Assembly: GCA_037179515.1 (NCBI GenBank)
Contig: JAXCGZ010015153.1
Span: forward strand, 112,501-165,000
Direction: 5' to 3'
DNA: 52,500 nucleotides
Source of the DNA: Halocaridina rubra
Lineage: Eukaryota; Arthropoda; Malacostraca; Decapoda; Atyidae
Made by a program: the position numbers and the translations under genes
Notes under the pieces: model-generated
Seen by the model: the letters and a program-made list of their open reading frames with translations, nothing else
Databases searched by the model: none
Told to the model about the DNA's origin: nothing
Part shown: in pieces, positions 48,918 through 52,500 of the stretch
Layout: each line of letters begins with the position of its first letter
How positions within the stretch are numbered: position 1 is the stretch's first letter

Positions 48918-49091
48918 CTGAAACAGGTCTCTCATAGCAATGACCACCTGGCTAGCTGCTTTCTCCGTTTTAATGCCAAAGAATTTGTGACCTGCATCTG
49001 GAGACCCAAAAATGTAGCCGAAAGCCCTGCTGTCTGTCATGTCTTGAGCAATGAATGATATTTTGTGTACTGGATGATGATACAAGCAGTC
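48918..49091 (-). CDS. Dab: Disabled (Dab), PTB domain exon 2
   Basis: A 174-bp exon (58 codons, phase 0 at both ends) encoding the C-terminal strands of the Dab PTB domain: DCLYHHPVHKISFIAQDMTD, then SRAFGYIFGSPDAGHKFF and the start of the C-terminal helix ending AMRDLFQ. In the family this part forms the peptide-binding groove and contacts the NPxY ligand. Bounded by acceptor TTATTCCCCAG|GAC and donor CAG|GTAAAA. It joins the preceding exon as DERSS-DCLYHH without breaking the domain, which fixes both boundaries. No stops or frameshifts are seen. Confidence 0.95.
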
Positions 49092-49675
49092 CTGGGGAAT
49101 AAATGAGTTATTATTAAATTACACTGATTATACAAATAGAGTCCATCTTAGGAATTCAGGATTGTTAGGGAATTATCATGATTACAATATTACAAGCCAT
49201 TCTAGGAATAAAAGAAGTTGTAAAATTATAATGACAAATATAGTATATTTCAAAGCTCATATTAGTATTTGTTACAAACAGCAGTTCAAATGACACTGTG
49301 AATTACATATGTACTTCAAAATTTTTGCACCATATATGTTTGCAAAATAAACGATTAAGCTAAATATACATAGTTGATTTTAGATACCTCATTGAATGAG
49401 TATTAGGATGAATGAACACAGAAAAATAATCCCCAAAGTTTATAAATGTATGATATACTGATTTAGAAAGCATACTCTTGCCTATTGAAGATTAGTCTTT
49501 AACAACAGGAATGCACAACTCCCTGTTCAGGAAGAAAATAACCTTTCAATGTCAAGGATATCTTGTTTTACCCCTATATATTATACATTAACAAATATTG
49601 GGTTCATTCTCCATGTTCAATTCTGTAGTTACCATGAAGGAAAAAAGAAAGTGGAGGAATAGGTACTGAACTTAC
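49092..49675 (-). other. Dab: Dab intron between the two PTB exons
   Basis: A 584-bp AT-rich intron with donor GTAAGT and acceptor TTATTCCCCAG. No repeat or ORF is recognised in it. Confidence 0.85.
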
Positions 49676-49908
49676 GCTCGATCTTTCGTCTCTTAATCGG
49701 ATCCCATCCATAGCAACGTTTACTACTATTCGCTGTTTGTGTTCGCCCGCTGCTCTTACAGCCATTTTGAGTTCGGCTAAGGCTTCCTGACACATGCGAT
49801 CCCCACGAGCTTCAGACACCTCTAAAACACCAATGAGCTTTCCTTTGAAGCTCATTCCCTCCACAAACCTATGGGGGTCATTCTTCTCCAACCCCCCCTG
49901 TCGGTCTG
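49676..49908 (-). CDS. Dab: Disabled (Dab) adaptor, PTB domain exon 1 of 2 (5' partial gene)
   Basis: First visible coding exon of a Disabled-family endocytic and signalling adaptor. It encodes the N-terminal half of the PTB domain, from DPHRFVEG through FKGKLIGVLEVSEARGDRMC and the helix before GEHKQRI, to the strand ending DERSS. This closely follows the arthropod Dab PTB. The family binds FxNPxY tails of LDL-receptor-type receptors and phosphoinositides at the plasma membrane. The 3' end is a clean donor (AGC|GTAAGT, exon ends at 49,676, phase 0). The acceptor follows a pyrimidine tract and is a tandem AAGCAG site, so the exon may start at 49,908 or 49,905. It enters with one codon base supplied by an upstream exon. 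The methionine further upstream in this frame lies in intron and is not a credible start; the true start exon is not identified here. Confidence 0.93.
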
Positions 49909-50159
49909 CTTGGGGGAAAATAAAAGAGATTGATTTATATACTCTGTATACATATAAGAAATTCAGGATCTTGCCAAGATTAGTAACCCCAGGCTGTTCT
50001 AACATAATTTATATTTACAAGGCACTTCACCTAACAAAACATAACCTAATCTAACAAATTACAAGGTTCTTTAACTTTACAGAGGGTTCTGGGGGTTACT
50101 GTTCTTTACAAGATTCAGCATTCACAACAAGTAGTAATATTCTTTTTATAACCTTTCAC

Positions 50160-50250
50160 TGTCTTTTCAACATGATGCCATGTCCCACTGAGGTTAGTAG
50201 GATGCCCATAAAAGAACAAAAAAGGATGACCAGCTCAAGATTTACATGGT
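50160..50250 (+). repeat. Dispersed CATGATGCCATAT-type repeat, best copy
   Basis: TTTTCAACATGATGCCATGT, then CCCACTGAGGTTAGTAGG and ATGCCCATAAAAGAAC. The longest copy of the family in the window. Confidence 0.6.
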
Positions 50251-50385
50251 ATTACAAGGTCAACATCAAATACAGTACGCATTTGCAATACTTACGAGTG
50301 CTAAAAAAATATCAAATGAATCTTTAAACATTATTGATATTAACAGTATTGAATGCTGTATGCCGTTCCACGTAAATATTATTTC

Positions 50386-50530
50386 CCATTAATATGGGAA
50401 TGGATACACACAAGTCTGTGCTGGGAAATTAAAACTAGATGCCCTTCCTAAGATCCTACAGTTGACTCAAACACGGGTTTGTCACATCCTGGGTCAAATA
50501 CTCTAACCACGGTTCAAACTCGGTTCCCAT
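50386..50530 (-). repeat. SINE-B copy (reverse)
   Basis: CCCATTAATATGGGAATGG tail, GATGCCCTTCCTAAGATCC body, CTAACCACGGTTCAAACTCG head region, all on the minus strand. Confidence 0.72.
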
Positions 50531-50548
50531 TTACAGTACTGAAAAATA

Positions 50549-52500
50549 CAGTGAACCCTCGCTATATCACAGTTCACTTTCCGCGAATTCAGTGCATCGC
50601 GGTTTTCTTTGGCGCGATTTATTTTTTTTTCTGGGTATTTGCAAGAATCCACGATATGTGGAAATATTAAAATTTTCAGTATTTCCATTTTTTTATTGAA
50701 AAAAAAAAAATTCATTATTTTATTGATAAAAAAAGTATTCCCATCCTAAGAATAATAAAACAGTAAAAAATAGTAAAAAACATAAATTTAAACATGTAAC
50801 TCTGCACCATAGAAAGTACGATACCGGTATTGGCATTTCGGAAAATGCAAAGGGTCACACCTCCCTGAGCTAGTACATATTAAATTTTCCAGTATTATCA
50901 TTATTTTATTGATTAAAAAAAAGGATTTCTTAGCCTAAGAATAATAAAACCGCAAAAAACAAAAATTTAAACATGTAACTCACAGTCTTGCACCATGTAA
51001 AATACGATACCGGTATCGGTGTTTCGGAAATCGAAAAGGGTCGCACCTACGTGAGCTAGTACATATTGAAATTTCCAGTATTTTCATTATTTTATAGATA
51101 AAAAAAGTATTTCCTAGTCTAAAAATAATAAAACAGTAAAAAATAGTAAAAAACATAAATTTAAATGTGTAACTCACAGTATTGCACCAAGTAAAATACT
51201 GTAAGATAGCGTACACTGTATTGGCGTCTTGGAAAACACAAAGGGTCGTACCTATGTGAGATAGTACATGGGATGCTATTGGCTAATGGGTGGGAGACGA
51301 CGAATCACAGAATTGTTTTTCTGTATGTTCTGTATCATATGATTGGCATTTTGATTGAAGTTTCATTCTCCCGGCATTTTCCATTGTCTCACCTCGCCCG
51401 TTCAGTCTAATCACGCGTGCGCCATTCACGTTGTGCTTCTTAATACGTTGTGCTTGTGATTTTGTGAAACTTTCGTGTTTCAACCTCTGCAATGCCTCCC
51501 AAGCGTCCTTCATTTTCTACGGCTTCTGGTAGTAAGCCTAAGCGGGAAAGGAAGATGCTAACCAAAACAGAAAAGGTAAAACTGTTAGATATGCTGAAGG
51601 ATGGAATAAGGTTCGCGGATGCCAGTCGCCATTTTGGCATCAACAAATCTACTGTTCGATACACATCAAAAAGGACGAGGCAAATATCAGGAAAACAGCG
51701 ACTATTTCTTTTAGTAAAACAGCGAAGAGGGTCGTAACACCCTGCAATAAGATAATAGTGTGGATGGAATCAGCTTTGGCCCTGTGGATTGCTGATTGCA
51801 GGAAGAAGAACATCAGCTTAGACACCAATATCATTCAAACAAAGGCGAAGAAGCTGTACGAGACATTTGCTGCAAGTGAACCCGACGATGACAGTGGCGA
51901 CTGTGAGGAGGAGGAGAGAGAAGAAGATACTGACGACCCACAACCAGGACCCTCCAGCGATTCTCCACCGAGGACACGATCGTTCATTGCAAGAAAGGGA
52001 TGGTTCACCAAATTTCAAAAACGCTATGGCCTAAAGAGGGTTTCGGTGCATGGCAAAGCTTCCTTTGCAGATACAGCTGCAGCTGAAGAGTATGTAAAGA
52101 ACAACTTCAAGAAAATTATCGATTAAGGCGAATATGCTCCTGAGCAAGTCTTTAACATGAATGAGACTGGGTTATTTTGGAAGAGAATGTCGTCTTGCAC
52201 TTTTCTCTTCAAGGAAGAAGCTAAAGACCCAGGATTTAATGCACACAAAGACCACATTACCCTCGTCATGTGCGGGAATGCTGCGGACTTCATGTAAAAG
52301 CCCGGGCTTATCTACAAATCTAAGAACTCTAGAGCTTTAAAGAACAAAAACAAGAACCTGCTGCCAATAAATTAGATGCATAACCCTAAGGCCTGGATCA
52401 CGAAAAGCCTCACATCGGACTGGTTTCACCAATGCTTTATCCCTCAGGTCAAAGTTTATCTTGCGGAGAAGGGCCTTGAATTTAAAGTCCTTCTTATGAC
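50549..52500 (+). mobile_element. Tigger/pogo DNA transposon, right end outside the window
   Basis: The left terminus CAGTGAACCCTCGCTATATC follows a TA, the expected target. It then has a long AT-rich leader with about three diverged direct repeats (each with a GTAACTC-like phrase, ACGATACCGGTAT-like motif and a CACCTACGTGAGCTAGTACA-like phrase), then a broken transposase from 51,492. Likely relative of the deleted elements at 30,622 and 46,223. Confidence 0.88.
51492..52500 (+). pseudogene. Tigger/pogo transposase, broken and cut by the window edge
   Basis: Starts ATG at 51,492: MPPKRPSFSTASGSKPKRER. It continues into a CENP-B-type helix-turn-helix (TKTEKVKLLDMLKDG; FGINKSTVRY), then a second DNA-binding region (LALWIADCRKKNI), an acidic linker (GDCEEEEREEDTDD), GWFTKFQKRYGLKR, and the start of the DDE catalytic domain (QVFNMNETGLFWKRM). 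Breaks: a frameshift near 51,715 and in-frame stops at about 52,124, 52,296 and 52,372. The first catalytic Asp position reads Asn (NMNETG). Related domesticated proteins include the TIGD and CENP-B families, but this copy is dead. Confidence 0.88.

Noticed and set aside
50479..50715. Possible Dab first exon near 50.5 kb (63- and 70-codon ORFs)
   Set aside because: The ORFs overlap a SINE and the Tigger terminus and do not resemble a Dab N-terminus.

Overview
The window is nuclear DNA from an arthropod, most likely a crustacean and plausibly a decapod. It is AT-rich, has spliced genes with long introns, and is packed with (TA)n and (GA/CT)n microsatellites, tRNA-derived SINEs, TTAGG-like repeats and decayed DNA and RNA transposons. 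There is no operon structure. The species call is an inference from repeat style and from the arthropod-type Disabled protein.

The one clear host gene is Disabled (Dab), on the minus strand from about 49,908 down to 25,295. Five exons are visible: two carry the PTB domain, one its C-terminal helix, one a coiled-coil/linker, and a 4.1 kb last exon encodes a long disordered tail. The tail is rich in FxDx[FWY] and DPF motifs of the kind that bind the AP-2 appendage, plus proline-rich SH3 ligands. The first exon(s), start codon and promoter lie beyond the right edge or could not be identified.

Everything else is mobile or repetitive DNA. From left to right: (i) 1-3,060, a foldback element with a TTAGG-like core, SINE pieces and a long TA microsatellite; (ii) 3,065-8,254, a 5.2 kb element with about 590-bp terminal inverted repeats built of 145-bp units, enclosing a broken gene of a HEEADT / AFHAFTG nuclease-like family; (iii) 9,661-12,863, a decayed hAT transposon with a near-perfect 8-bp target duplication and a younger SINE nested in it; (iv) 13,211-18,272, a Ty3/gypsy LTR retrotransposon with 334-335 bp LTRs, inserted into an older SINE; (v) 18,318-25,294, SINEs, microsatellites and a palindromic MITE downstream of Dab; (vi) 29,435-42,769, the giant last Dab intron, holding a Tigger-derived element, many SINEs and a 5'-truncated Jockey-like LINE; (vii) 42,950-49,675, smaller Dab introns with tandem arrays, another Tigger derivative with a 168-bp array, and a duplicated tRNA-like unit between TA tracts; (viii) 50,549-52,500, a larger Tigger/pogo element with a broken transposase that runs off the right edge.

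The best candidate for something undescribed is the 5.2 kb long-TIR element (3,065-8,254): its inverted repeats, internal tandem units and gene family do not match a transposon class I can name with confidence.
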